From assembly GCA_963555705.1 (NCBI GenBank), contig OY743174.1, forward strand, positions 28,399,608 to 28,463,607: a DNA stretch of 64,000 nt, given 5' to 3'. This stretch comes from Ligustrum vulgare (lineage: Eukaryota; Streptophyta; Magnoliopsida; Lamiales; Oleaceae). Positions within the stretch are counted from its first letter, which is position 1, and every line of letters begins with the position of its first letter. Below, in pieces: positions 33,812 to 43,609 of this stretch. The notes under the pieces were generated by a model. The model saw only the letters and a list, made by a program, of their open reading frames with translations, made no database searches and had not been told where the DNA came from. A program made the position numbers and the translations under genes.

Positions 33812-35660
33812 AAGTACACAATTACACACATTTAAGTATGAAATTTTTTGAAATCAGGTAATTTGTAACTAATTACAAAAGTATCAAAATAATTTTCAAA
33901 ATCAGGTATTCTTTTAAAATCAGAAATAAGGTTTTGTAATTAATTACAATTGTAACTTTATTTCAATTTTGTAATTAATTACAATTATAACTTATGAATT
34001 AGTTAAACATTAGTGTAATTCGTAATTAATTATATTAGTATAATTTGTAATCTGCCACTACAACCGCGGTCGTCGGACTACCGTCGAAAATACAATAGTA
34101 ACTTATATCAGTTTTGTAATTAATTACAATTGTAACTTTATTTCAATTTGTAATTTTAAATAAAATTGTAATTAATTACCACCACCACCAAATTTGTAAC
34201 CAGTCACCGCCATAACGTCGAAAAATACAATAGTAACTTATTTCAGTTTTGTAATTAATTAATACAATATTAACTTATTTCAGTTTTGTAATTAATTACA
34301 ACTGTAACTTTATTTCAATTTGTAATTAGTTACAATTGTAATTATAATTTTAATTAAAATTGTAATAATTAATTACGACCACCGATCACCACCTAATTTG
34401 TAACCAGTCACTGCCACAACGTCGGAAATACAGTAACTTATTTCAGTTTTGTAATTAATTACAATTGTAACTTTATTTCAATTTGTAATTAGTTACAATT
34501 GTAAATATAACTACAATTGCAATTAATTAACATCACCACCCCCGATCATCACCTAATTTGTAATCAGTCGCCGTCACAACCACCGTTGGAAATACAATTG
34601 TAACTTTATTTCAATTTGTAATTGTTACAATTGCAAATTTAACTACAATTTCAATTAATTAACATTACCACCACCAATCACCACTTAATTTGTAATCAGT
34701 CACCGTCACAACCACCGTCGAAAATACAATTATAACTTTATTTTAATTTGTAATTAGTTACCATTGTAATTTTAATTGTAATTGTAATTAGTTTAGTTAC
34801 TTCCTTTAGATCTAACCATAAATCATCCCAAATTGAGGAAAAATGCTTATTTTGTTTCCATGTGGCACCGTTCAGTGGATAACTACTCGGGTTAAGTTCA
34901 TAATTACAAACATTTATATTTGAAAATTTTTGTAATCAGGTGATTTGTAACTAATTACACAAATATTAAAATAATTATCAGAATCGAGTTTTTTTTTTTT
35001 TTTAATTAGAATCAGGTTTTTGTAATTAATTACAATTGTAACTTTATTTCAATTTGTAATTAGTTACAATTATAATTATAATTTTAATTAAAATTATAAT
35101 TAATTACCACCACCACAACCATTGATCACTACCTAATTTGTAACCAGCCACCACCACTACATTATTTCAATTTTGTAATTAATTACAATTGTAATTTTAT
35201 TTCAATTTGTAATTAGTTACAATTGTAATTTTAATTAAAATTGTAATTAGTCACCACCACCACCATCGATCGCCACCTAATTTGAAACCAGTCACCATCA
35301 CCTTATTTCAGTTTTGTAATTAATTACAATTGTAACTTTATTTGTAATTAGTTACAATTGTAATTAATTAAATTTAATTCTTCTGTTTTTATTGATTCAT
35401 ATATAATTGTAGTTATGATTAAGAAATACAAGAAAATAATTGAATTTTTGGATAGATTGGATTGAATTTGGGATATTTTGGCACAAATTTGAAAGCGAGC
35501 ACAGCTACACCATGGAGGATATGGTATTTTAGTGGGGAGAGAGAAGAATGGTTAGGGTTTAGTTTATATTATTTACCTGATTTTGTAAAATAGTTTGAAA
35601 TTAGCTGATTTTAAAAATTTAAAGATTAAATATATGAATGGGCCTAATTAGCCCTATGTT
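33812..35660. repeat. AT-rich palindromic repeat field with CCACCACC spacers
   Basis: The motif TTTGTAATTAATTACAATTG recurs many times together with its near-complement TTTGTAATTAGTTACAATTG, separated by ACCACCACC/GTCACCGCC blocks at roughly 120-170 bp intervals to about 35385. An edge segment (GAAATCAGGTAATTTGTAAC) near 33855 recurs near 34935 and, inverted, near 35580, so the whole may be a decayed terminal-inverted-repeat element with internal expansion. No coding sequence. Confidence 0.6.
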
Positions 35661-36186
35661 TTTTAAAGCAAAAATGGCCCACTGCGTGAAAATCATGGGC
35701 TTTAGCCCTTGAGCCCACTGATTTTATAACCAATTTCCATTTTCCACTTGTTGGGGTGTCAAATAAGTGACATAATTATTCCAATGAAAATTTTATTATA
35801 TTTCCATAATTTTAAGATTCTTAAGTTTATTTTTTTCTTTATTATTGTTTCCAATTAAATGAGTACTCTATTATTATGATTTTGTTCATTTTCTAATAAG
35901 ATTAGATTTATTTAGTTTACTAAGTAGATTTGATTTTTTTTATTCTTGTAGCCTATATATAGGCACCTTTATGTAAACAATTAATTGTTGAACTTTGAGA
36001 TTATTTTAAGAGATTATTAATTTAAAGGTGAGATTTCACTTTTCTTTCATTTTTCATCGAACAAATCAAACTTATCAAAGACTCGATTCTTCGTTGCGTT
36101 CAAACCTTAGAACTTATCAAATGAGTTGGACAACCTTTGTGGCGTTCATCAATTGTGATTCTTATTTTTGCATGTCAAAGGGACAG
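35661..36186 (+). repeat. LTR fragment related to the RT-less element family
   Basis: GGGCTTTAGCCCTTGAGCCCACTGA-like sequence matches the inverted complement of the LTRs at 9426 and 11772, and CTATATATAGGCACC at about 35951 is a good TATA box. Downstream the repeated 'AACTTATCAAATGAGTTGG...TGTGGCGTTC' theme matches the R/U5 region of the LTRs at 39.3 and 49.0 kb. It is cut off at 36186. Confidence 0.5.
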
Positions 36187-36633
36187 ATGCCACGACCCCA
36201 AAATTTTCTTAATTTTTTTTTTGTTACCGGTAACCCAAACCTGCTTGTAAAGACGTTTAAAAGAGGGTACTAGTATCTTGCAGCGAAAAGACATAATCAA
36301 AACCGTACGTTTAGTCCTTTTTAAAGAAATATAAATTTCCCCTTTTTAATCCTCAATCATGGAAACAGCAGAATATAAATTTTAAAGAAATTCTAAAGCG
36401 TAATTTAACATGACTTCTTAGAAACATTTCATAATTTTGCAGTCACATTCATCAAAAGAGTAGTTTGTTTACTCGGGATCCCTATTACAAGACCCTATCA
36501 TACTTATTGCATAGCAAAAATGTGGAACGGTATGTCCATATTGTTTTACAAAAAGAGATTTACATCAACCTTCACAACTTACTTACATAGAGACCCTTTT
36601 TATATACAAAATACTTCATATATTACTTAGTAC

Positions 36634-36953
36634 CAATGTTTTTAGACCCGACCTGGTCATCGACCCAGTCGAGGGACTGGGTTAAGGGTTAGAGGGTTGA
36701 TTCGGGGTCAACACGAGGTCGACCCATTCATTAAAATAATAATAAAAATATTTTTAAAAAAATCATAAATTAAAAAAAAACACTTAAACCCAGGTCAACC
36801 CAGTTCCGGGTCGACTGAGTCAACTGCATTTACCTGGTTAATCCGGGTTTTTGACAGGGTTTGACCAAAACGGATTTTTGGGGTCACCCGACCCGGATTT
36901 TGGCAGGGTCGTCGGGTAGACCAGGCCGGACCGGGCCAGGTTTTACAATATTG
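36634..36953. mobile_element. hAT-type MITE
   Basis: 320 bp with imperfect terminal inverted repeats starting CAATGTTTTTAGACC / CAATATTGTAAAACC (18 of 25 positions alike) and CCGGGTC-rich subterminal sequence. 8-bp duplication with one mismatch: CTTAGTAC (36626-36633) and CTTACTAC (36954-36961). Confidence 0.75.
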
Positions 36954-37609
36954 CTTACTACCTTAATAGATAAAAAGTGATGTACCAAGTGGTTCTAGAG
37001 AAAAGAGTTTTAAACATAAACCATTTTATAAGTTATTTCTTTAAAATAGATCCCCGGCCAAAAAGGGAATTGTACCCACACTTCCTTCTTGGTAATAATA
37101 TGGAACTCGATGCCGTTCTGGGATGTCCTCAACCACAATCTTACTAGCTCATATATCTCTCGATGCATTTCCTATATTGTCATGAAACAACTATAAGTCA
37201 TGAAGCTTAGTGAGCAAAGCATCACACATTCATATATGATATATTCACATAACATAAATTTTCATTTGAATACTTTAAATGAAGGCGCACCTCTCAGTTG
37301 AATGATCCCCATTCTATATGAAGATATTTAAAAATCAACAACCCGCATGCATATGAAGAATAAACCGAGATCTTATATTTACTTACTTCACATCAAGTAC
37401 ATGGTTACCAATAGCATGAGCTATTAAATAACTCAAAGGATATAGAGGTATTAATATCTACCATCTTCACTTTCATTCTTCATAATCTTAAGTTAAATCT
37501 TAAGGGTGAACATCAATTTACTTATATTAAACATAATACTCATTTCAATGATTATTCTTTTTCAATGATTTCACTTTTGACAATTGGACTTAATATAGAA
37601 TCTACTATT

Positions 37610-38040
37610 ATCTAGTTATATAATTTGAAATCACCAATTCAATTCATATAATACATTCGAGTCATCACATGAGTTTATAGACATTGAAGCATTGAAATAA
37701 TCCATGTAGTTATATTTAGTCACTAAATCAACTCATATAATGGTTTTATATTATCAAGTGTATTTGCACATTGGCATTAAAGCGTTGAAACACTTCATAC
37801 AATTATACTAGTCACCAAATCAACTCATATAACGATTTTAAGTCATCAATGTATTTACACATTGGCATTCAAGTGTTGAAACACTTCATGTAATTGTATT
37901 AGACACCAAATCAACTCATATAATGATTTTAAGTCATCAATATATTTACACATTCACATGGCATTCAAATGTTGAAACACTTCATGTAATTATAATAGTC
38001 ACCAAATCATCTCATATAATGATTTTAAATTTTTAAATCA
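37610..38040 (+). repeat. Minisatellite, about 4.5 units of 91-96 bp
   Basis: Units start at about 37717, 37809, 37900 and 37996, with a diverged one before. Each contains CACCAAATCAACTCATATAA and TTGAAACACTTCATG. Confidence 0.7.
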
Positions 38041-38214
38041 ATATTATGAAATGGATGACATGGTATGCATGAAATGATATGCATTTTTCAATCTTTTCTT
38101 CTCCTTCTTTTCTTGGTAAAGTGAAATGCAATAATCATTGATATTTTTCACTTTCTTCATTTTCACATTATTGGGCCCTTCCTCTATTAGGGTCGTACAC
38201 CGCACGTCATTCAT

Positions 38215-38443
38215 TGTGCTTTGCTAAGCACAAGGTCACAAGAGTGTTTACACTCTCGAGTCAACTAGTATTTGAGTCGATGCTTCATTCATTTGAGCTG
38301 AAGCTCGTGAGCAATCAAGCTTGATAGGGGCTCATCCCCATGGTCGTGAGACATTGATCTCGAAAGGCACTTAAGACCTTATGGACACCTTGTGTCCATG
38401 ACCTCCATTCATTTATGGACTAAATCCCTAGGTGTACAACCTA
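38215..38443. other. Chain of about eleven consecutive short hairpins
   Basis: Back-to-back inverted repeats: 38215-38232 (7-bp stem), 38241-38256 (7 bp), 38295-38306, 38303-38312, 38314-38325 (ATCAAGCTTGAT), 38327-38339, 38348-38361, 38364-38380, 38381-38399 (8-bp stem, loop CTT), 38405-38418, 38429-38443. Confidence 0.7.
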
Positions 38444-38646
38444 AATAGAGACATTTTAATTCTTCATAATCATAATTTCAAACATACTCTTTTTAAAATG
38501 TTTAATGATCATGAATGCATATGATGTTATGATGCAAACTTTGGACATCAATTATCACAAGATCATCACTTGAAAGACCTTATACATAATCATTTCTTCA
38601 TATTTGAAAATGCATACATTGCTCGTTTACATAAATGATCATGCAT

Positions 38647-39561
38647 TGATGTGATCCGGAGTAGGAGACTAAAGGAGAAGTCGACCCATCGGCAATGCGA
38701 CAGTGATCTACGCGGGAAACGGCACAAGTTTCATGTTGGAAGCGAGCCGAGGAGACAAAGGGATCGAGCCGAATCAAAAGGGTTAAGGTTTGGTGACCAA
38801 GAGCTCATTCACGGCCGTAAAACCAGTATTCACGGCCGTAACATCCCCTCGGGTCAAAAGCAAGAATTCAAGGATTTTAATACTTACGGCCGTAAGAATA
38901 TAGTTCACGACCGTAACGCCGTCTCGGGTGGAATTGAAGAACTTCAGCAATTTGATATTCACGGCCGTGAGAGTTATTGTTACGGCCGTAAACGCTGGAC
39001 AGAGAGTCACTTACGGCCGTAAGTGACATTGTTACGGCCGTAACACCTTATTTTTCCCAGATTTCGCGTTTTTAATGTAATTCCGTTTCTTTTATTTATT
39101 TTTATGTTTTGGGCCCAATTAGCGGCAAAAACCTAGTTAGGTCAGTTTTGACATTATATTGCTTTGTTTTTCATTTTGAAAGGACAACTTTGATATTATT
39201 GAATGAATGTGAGATTTTCTCTCTCGAAAAGGAGGATTCCTTTTTTCTTGTTCTTGAAGAACGATTTATAGAACTTATCAAATATTCTTTCCTTAATGTT
39301 TGTGGCATTCCAATCAGGAACTTATCAAGGAGTTTGGCATCCCTTGTGGCGTTTCGAAAACCTCGGTTCTTCAATCCGCATCGTCAATTTATTGCGTCGT
39401 GATTGTTGGGTCCAAGTCCTATCGTCAATCTTATTTTAATTTTCGTCTATTTATTCGTGTTCTGGTTATTTTCGAGTCAGATCTGATTTAGATCTTTCCT
39501 AGGGTTTTAGATTTCGTTATTCCGCGTTGTTCGACGAGATTCCCCTCCCGGGATCGCGTCA
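38647..39561 (+). repeat. LTR 1 of tandem element
   Basis: 915 bp, starts TGATGTGATCCGG, ends GGGATCGCGTCA. U3 carries eight ACGGCCGT-type palindromes (38811-39041; the fourth reads ACGACCGT). Private changes against LTRs 2 and 3 include AGACTAAAGG for AGACCAAAGG. Confidence 0.95.
38811..39041 (+). promoter_or_regulatory. Array of eight ACGGCCGT palindromes in four 21-bp pairs (LTR 1)
   Basis: Motif starts: 38811/38832, 38886/38907, 38961/38982, 39013/39034. Every pair is exactly 21 bp apart. A 22-bp perfect palindrome surrounds the seventh copy (39006-39027). Position in U3 ahead of the R/U5 region suggests transcriptional control. Confidence 0.8.
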
Positions 39562-39563
39562 TC

Positions 39564-39575
39564 TGGTATCAGAGC
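39564..39575 (+). promoter_or_regulatory. Primer binding site, tRNA-iMet (unit 1)
   Basis: TGGTATCAGAGC two bases after the LTR 1 end. Confidence 0.95.
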
Positions 39576-39991
39576 TTGGATCTATTTCAGATTCTTGCGT
39601 TTCTTGATTTTCTTGATTTTTTTTCGTGTTCTTCACGTTCTTCGTGTCAGTCATAATTTTCTTCAGTTTGATCCATAAGAGTCAGTCCTAAAATTTCAAA
39701 AGTGTTTTTCTCGTTCATTTTTCGTCCAAATCCAGTTCCGTTTTTTCTCCATATTCGTAGTGGGGTTGTCTAGCAGTTTAGAAAAAAAAAACGAAAATTT
39801 CATTATTTTCCCGAAATATTCTGAATTTGTTTCAATTTCCAAATTCTCCCGTTCTTACTCGTGTCTCATCGTGTCCTACCCTTACTTGAGTTCTTGGACT
39901 GTTTTGAAGTGCTTGGAAGGGGGATCTTGAGTGATACACGAGCAAAATACGTTTGTGAGGTATATACTACTTAATTCTGTGAAGACTAATA

Positions 39992-40102
39992 ATGTCTAGC
40001 AGACGGGATTCATCATCTTCATCTGTTGGGGACAACCAGGGAATTTACAAAAGGGAGCCAGCAGCTTCATCAACGAGCCACAACAAACGACCGAAGGTAT
40101 GA
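39992..40102 (+). CDS. Gag N-terminal short frame (unit 1)
   Basis: 36 codons from ATG, Ser/Arg-rich at the start (MSSRRDSSSSS), ending at TGA 40100-40102, which overlaps the ATG of the next frame (40099). Most likely the original gag N-terminus, split from the rest by a frameshift; the identical break in unit 2 shows that it predates the duplication. Confidence 0.6.
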   Translation: MSSRRDSSSSSVGDNQGIYKREPAASSTSHNKRPKV

Positions 40103-40527
40103 ATAGGGTGAATAACAATGTTGTAGGTGTGATGGAGACTTTACAGGAGCAATTTGAGAAGTTGATGAGTAGGATGGATAGGCAGGAGGAAAATATTAAC
40201 AAGTTGCATAGGGAACAAACTCATACGGGTCCTAGAGTTAGGAGGGAAGACCGGAGAGATCATAGGGGAAGACATAATCAAAGGGTTGGATATGGGTTTG
40301 ATGATGAAGAGTTTGCGAGTGAAGGAAGTAGTGTCCAGTCATCTGTAGCTAGCGAAAGGAGGAGAAGGGGTAGAGGAGATAGGGATGAAAGGGCGAATAA
40401 TAGAAGAGATCGTGGTGATCGGGATGAGATAGATGATAATCTAGGTAAAATAAAAATGTCTATTCCACCTTTTCATGGGAGGAGTGATCCGGAGGCTTAC
40501 CTAGATTGGGAGAAGAAGGTAAATTGA
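40099..40527 (+). CDS. Gag, first part (unit 1)
   Basis: 142 codons: a helical segment (METLQEQFEKLMSRMDRQEE), an Arg/Asp-rich low-complexity stretch, then IPPFHGRSDPEAYLDWEKK, the conserved start of the gypsy retrotransposon gag domain. It stops at TGA 40525-40527; the domain resumes in the next frame. Confidence 0.8.
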   Translation: MNRVNNNVVGVMETLQEQFEKLMSRMDRQEENINKLHREQTHTGPRVRREDRRDHRGRHNQRVGYGFDDEEFASEGSSVQSSVASERRRRGRGDRDERANNRRDRGDRDEIDDNLGKIKMSIPPFHGRSDPEAYLDWEKKVN

Positions 40528-42530
40528 TGTTTGATTGCCACAATTATTCTGAAGGAAAGAAGGTGAAACTAGCGGTTGTTGAGTTCACCGATTATGCCAT
40601 TAATTGGTGGGATCAGTTGGTAAAGGATCGAAGGAGGAATGGTGAAGGGCCGGTGGATACATGGCGTGAGATGAAAACCATCATGAGGAAGAGGTTTGTC
40701 CCAAGCCACTATCATAGGGATATTTATCAAAGGTTGCAGGGGCTCACGCAAGGTTCTAGGAGTGTAGAGGAGTATCATAGAGACATGGAGGTAGCCATGA
40801 TTAGGGCCAACGTGGTGGAGGATCAGGAAGCTACAATGGCTAGATTTTTGAGTGGGCTGAACAGAGATTTTGCAAACATCGTTGAGTTGCAACATTATGT
40901 GGAACTGGAAGACATGGTGCACATGGCAATGAAGGTAGAAAGGAAATTGAGGCGAAAGGGGACATCTAAGCAATCACCGGGAACTTATCCTACATCACAA
41001 CCGAGGAATGATCAAAATGATGAGCACGTCCCGAAGGGAAAGGAGGAACTTACAACTAAAGGTAAAAATATTTCTGATTCTCAACCTACTAGGGATAGAA
41101 ATATTAAGTGCTTTAAGTGTTTGGGGATGGGCCATATAGCGTCACAGTGTCCAAATAAGAAAGTAATGCTTTTGCGTGATAATGGTGAAATTAGTTCTGA
41201 GGACGAATTTAAGGGAATGCCTAAGTTAGTAGTTATTGGGGCTAGTAGTAGCGATGAAGAGGGGTTAACTTATGCTGTGAAAGGGTCCCTTGTGAATAGA
41301 CGTGTCCAACATTCTCGAACTAAGATGGTTGAGATTGATGAACAGCGGGATAATCTTTTCCACACTAGGTGTTTGGTGGGGAAAAAGGTTTGTGGGATGG
41401 TAATTGATGGCGGAAGTTGTACTAATGTGGTTAGTACATTATTGGTGGAGAAGTTAGGATTGCCTAAGGTGAAACACCCCAACCCCTATAAATTACAGTG
41501 GTTAACCGAGTCGGGAGAACTTAAGGTGAACAAGCAGGTTAATATTAAATTCACCATTGGGGGTTATAGAGATGAGGTTGTGTGCGATGTGATCCCTATG
41601 AATGTTGGACATATTTTATTGGGAAGGCCATGGCAACATGATAGGAGAGTGGTGCATGATGGCTTCAAAAACCGGTTTTCTTTCGTGAAGGGTGGAAAAA
41701 TGATCACTCTTGCTCCGCTAACGCCTAAAGAGGTCCATGAGGATCAATTGAAAATAAAGAGCGAGTTTGAGGGAAAAAATAAGAGCGTTGAGGCCACGAC
41801 CTCAAAAAAAGGAGAGGGTGTGAAAATTGAAAACAAGAGAGTTGAGGCCACGACCTCAGAAAAAGGTGAGCTTGAGAGTACAAAGAAAAAGAAGAGAGAG
41901 TCCACCACAAAAATGAGCTTCTTTGCATTTGCTAACACATCCCTCCCTAGTTTGGCTAATTCTGTTTTGCAGGTACTACAATCAAATTACAAAACTAAGG
42001 CCAAAGGGAAAATTAATTTCCGGATAGAACAACCCCAAAGGATGATACATAGCACAAAACAGGAACATGTCACTCAAACCAACGAAAGAAAGAGATACAT
42101 AAAGGAGAGACCATATACGGATTCGAGGTCGAATCCTTTCCAAGAAAGGGGGGATGATGTGATCCGGAGTAGGAGACCAAAGGAGAAGTCGACCCATCGG
42201 CAATGCGACAGTGATCTACGCGGGAAACGGCACAAGTTTCATGTTGGAAGCGAGCCGAGGAGACAAAGGGATCGAGCCGAATCAAAAGGGTTAAGGTTTG
42301 GTGACCAAGAGCTCATTCACGGCCGTAAAACCAGTATTCACGGCCGTAACATCCCCTCGGGTCAAAAGCAAGAATTCAAGGATTTTAATACTTACGGCCG
42401 TAAGAATATAGTTCACGGCCGTAACGCCGTCTCGGGTGGAATTGAAGAACTTCAGCAATTTGATATTCACGGCCGTGAGAGTTATTGTTACGGCCGTAAA
42501 CGCTGGACAGAGAGTCACTTACGGCCGTAA
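40527..42530 (+). CDS. Gag C-terminal part, CCHC knuckle and retropepsin-like domain (unit 1)
   Basis: The gag domain continues (CHNYSEGKKVKLA, INWWDQLVKDRR), then a CCHC knuckle CFKCLGMGHIASQC (41109-41150), then a gypsy protease-like domain with VIDGGSCTNVVS (Asp at 41406) and GHILLGRPW. A Lys/Glu/Ser/Thr-rich stretch with two SVEATTS/RVEATTS repeats follows. No RT. The frame crosses the polypurine tract at about 42143-42154 and runs 125 codons into LTR 2, where the palindromes are read as HGR/YGR repeats, before TGA at 42528-42530. ATG 40527 overlaps the previous stop as TGATG; an in-frame TTG lies at 40506. Gag would form particles; cleavage in trans or by this domain is unknown. Confidence 0.85.
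   Translation: MFDCHNYSEGKKVKLAVVEFTDYAINWWDQLVKDRRRNGEGPVDTWREMKTIMRKRFVPSHYHRDIYQRLQGLTQGSRSVEEYHRDMEVAMIRANVVEDQEATMARFLSGLNRDFANIVELQHYVELEDMVHMAMKVERKLRRKGTSKQSPGTYPTSQPRNDQNDEHVPKGKEELTTKGKNISDSQPTRDRNIKCFKCLGMGHIASQCPNKKVMLLRDNGEISSEDEFKGMPKLVVIGASSSDEEGLTYAVKGSLVNRRVQHSRTKMVEIDEQRDNLFHTRCLVGKKVCGMVIDGGSCTNVVSTLLVEKLGLPKVKHPNPYKLQWLTESGELKVNKQVNIKFTIGGYRDEVVCDVIPMNVGHILLGRPWQHDRRVVHDGFKNRFSFVKGGKMITLAPLTPKEVHEDQLKIKSEFEGKNKSVEATTSKKGEGVKIENKRVEATTSEKGELESTKKKKRESTTKMSFFAFANTSLPSLANSVLQVLQSNYKTKAKGKINFRIEQPQRMIHSTKQEHVTQTNERKRYIKERPYTDSRSNPFQERGDDVIRSRRPKEKSTHRQCDSDLRGKRHKFHVGSEPRRQRDRAESKGLRFGDQELIHGRKTSIHGRNIPSGQKQEFKDFNTYGRKNIVHGRNAVSGGIEELQQFDIHGRESYCYGRKRWTESHLRP
42143..42154 (+). 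promoter_or_regulatory. Polypurine tract (unit 1)
   Basis: AGAAAGGGGGGA directly abuts LTR 2, the plus-strand primer position in LTR elements. Repeated at 45650-45661. Confidence 0.85.
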
Positions 42531-43069
42531 GTGACATTGTTACGGCCGTAACACCTTATTTTTCCCAGATTTCGCGTTTTTAATGTAATTCCGTTTCTTT
42601 TATTTATTTTTATGTTTTGGGCCCAATTAGCGGCAAAAACCTAGTTAGGTCAGTTTTGACATTATATTGCTTTGTTTTTCATTTTGAAAGGACAACTTTG
42701 ATATTATTGAATGAATGTGAGATTTTCTCTCTCGAAAAGGAGGATTCCTTTTTTCTTGTTCTTGAAGAAAGATTTATAGAACTTATCAAATATTCTTTCC
42801 TTAATGTTTGTGGCATTCCAATCAGGAACTTATCAAGGAGTTTGGCATCCCTTGTGGCGTTTCGAAAACCTCGGTTCTTCAATCCGCATCGTCAATTTAT
42901 TGCGTCGTGATTGTTGGGTCCAAGTCCTATCGTCAATCTTATTTTAATTTTCGTCTATTTATTCGTGTTCTGGTTATTTTCGAGTCAGATCTGATTTAGA
43001 TCTTTCCTAGGGTTTTAGATTTCGTTATTCCGCGTTGTTCGACGAGATTCCCCTCCCGGGATCGCGTCA
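42155..43069 (+). repeat. LTR 2 of tandem element
   Basis: 915 bp, shared by both units. All eight palindromes are perfect (starts 42319, 42340, 42394, 42415, 42469, 42490, 42521, 42542; 21 bp within each pair). A private change is GAAGAAAGATTT for GAAGAACGATTT. Confidence 0.95.
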
Positions 43070-43071
43070 TC

Positions 43072-43083
43072 TGGTATCAGAGC
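43072..43083 (+). promoter_or_regulatory. Primer binding site, tRNA-iMet (unit 2)
   Basis: TGGTATCAGAGC two bases after the LTR 2 end. Confidence 0.95.
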
Positions 43084-43498
43084 TTGGATCTATTTCAGAT
43101 TCTTGCGTTTCTTGATTTTCTTGATTTTTTTTCGTGTTCTTCACGTTCTTCGTGTCAGTCATAATTTTCTTCAGTTTGATCCATAAGAGTCAGTCCTAAA
43201 ATTTCAAAAGTGTTTTTCTCGTTCATTTTTCGTCCAAATCCAGTTCCGTTTTTTCTCCATATTCGTAGTGGGGTTGTCTAGCAGTTTAGAAAAAAAAACG
43301 AAAATTTCATTATTTTCCCGAAATATTCTGAATTTGTTTCAATTTCCAAATTCTCCCGTTCTTACTCGTGTCTCATCGTGTCCTACCCTTACTTGAGTTC
43401 TTGGACTGTTTTGAAGTGCTTGGAAGGGGGATCTTGAGTGATACACGAGCAAAATACGTTTGTGAGGTATATACTACTTAATTCTGTGAAGACTAATA

Positions 43499-43609
43499 AT
43501 GTCTAGCAGACGGGATTCATCATCTTCATCTGTTGGGGACAACCAGGGAATTTACAAAAGGGAGCCAGCAGCTTCATCAACGAGCCACAACAAACGACCG
43601 AAGGTATGA
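43499..43609 (+). CDS. Gag N-terminal short frame (unit 2)
   Basis: Same 36-codon frame and same ATGA overlap as in unit 1. Confidence 0.6.
   Translation: MSSRRDSSSSSVGDNQGIYKREPAASSTSHNKRPKV

Larger units (their letters stand above)
36187..38646 (+). repeat. LTR-like block (chromovirus type) with inserts
   Basis: It starts TGCCACGACCCCAAAATT, close to the Tekay/Del-type LTR start. It holds a MITE (36634-36953), a 92-bp minisatellite (about 37610-38040) and a chain of hairpins (38215-38443), and is interrupted at 38646 by the tandem element; it appears to resume at 46582. The end was not identified. Confidence 0.4.

Noticed and set aside
33840..35385. CRISPR array or satellite centromere unit
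   Set aside because: Unit length and spacers are irregular, and the unit is a simple AT palindrome; no evidence for either.
38811..39041. CRISPR-like array of short repeats
   Set aside because: The repeat is only 8 bp and palindromic, spacers are 13 or 23-46 bp and identical in three LTRs, and the context is a plant retrotransposon.
39109..39402. 97-codon ORF, also at 42617 and 46124
   Set aside because: It lies in the R/U5 part of each LTR copy and has no recognised features; repetition reflects LTR copies, not gene selection.
40569..40973. 134-codon antisense ORF (and 44076-44480)
   Set aside because: It is the shadow of the gag coding sequence on the other strand.
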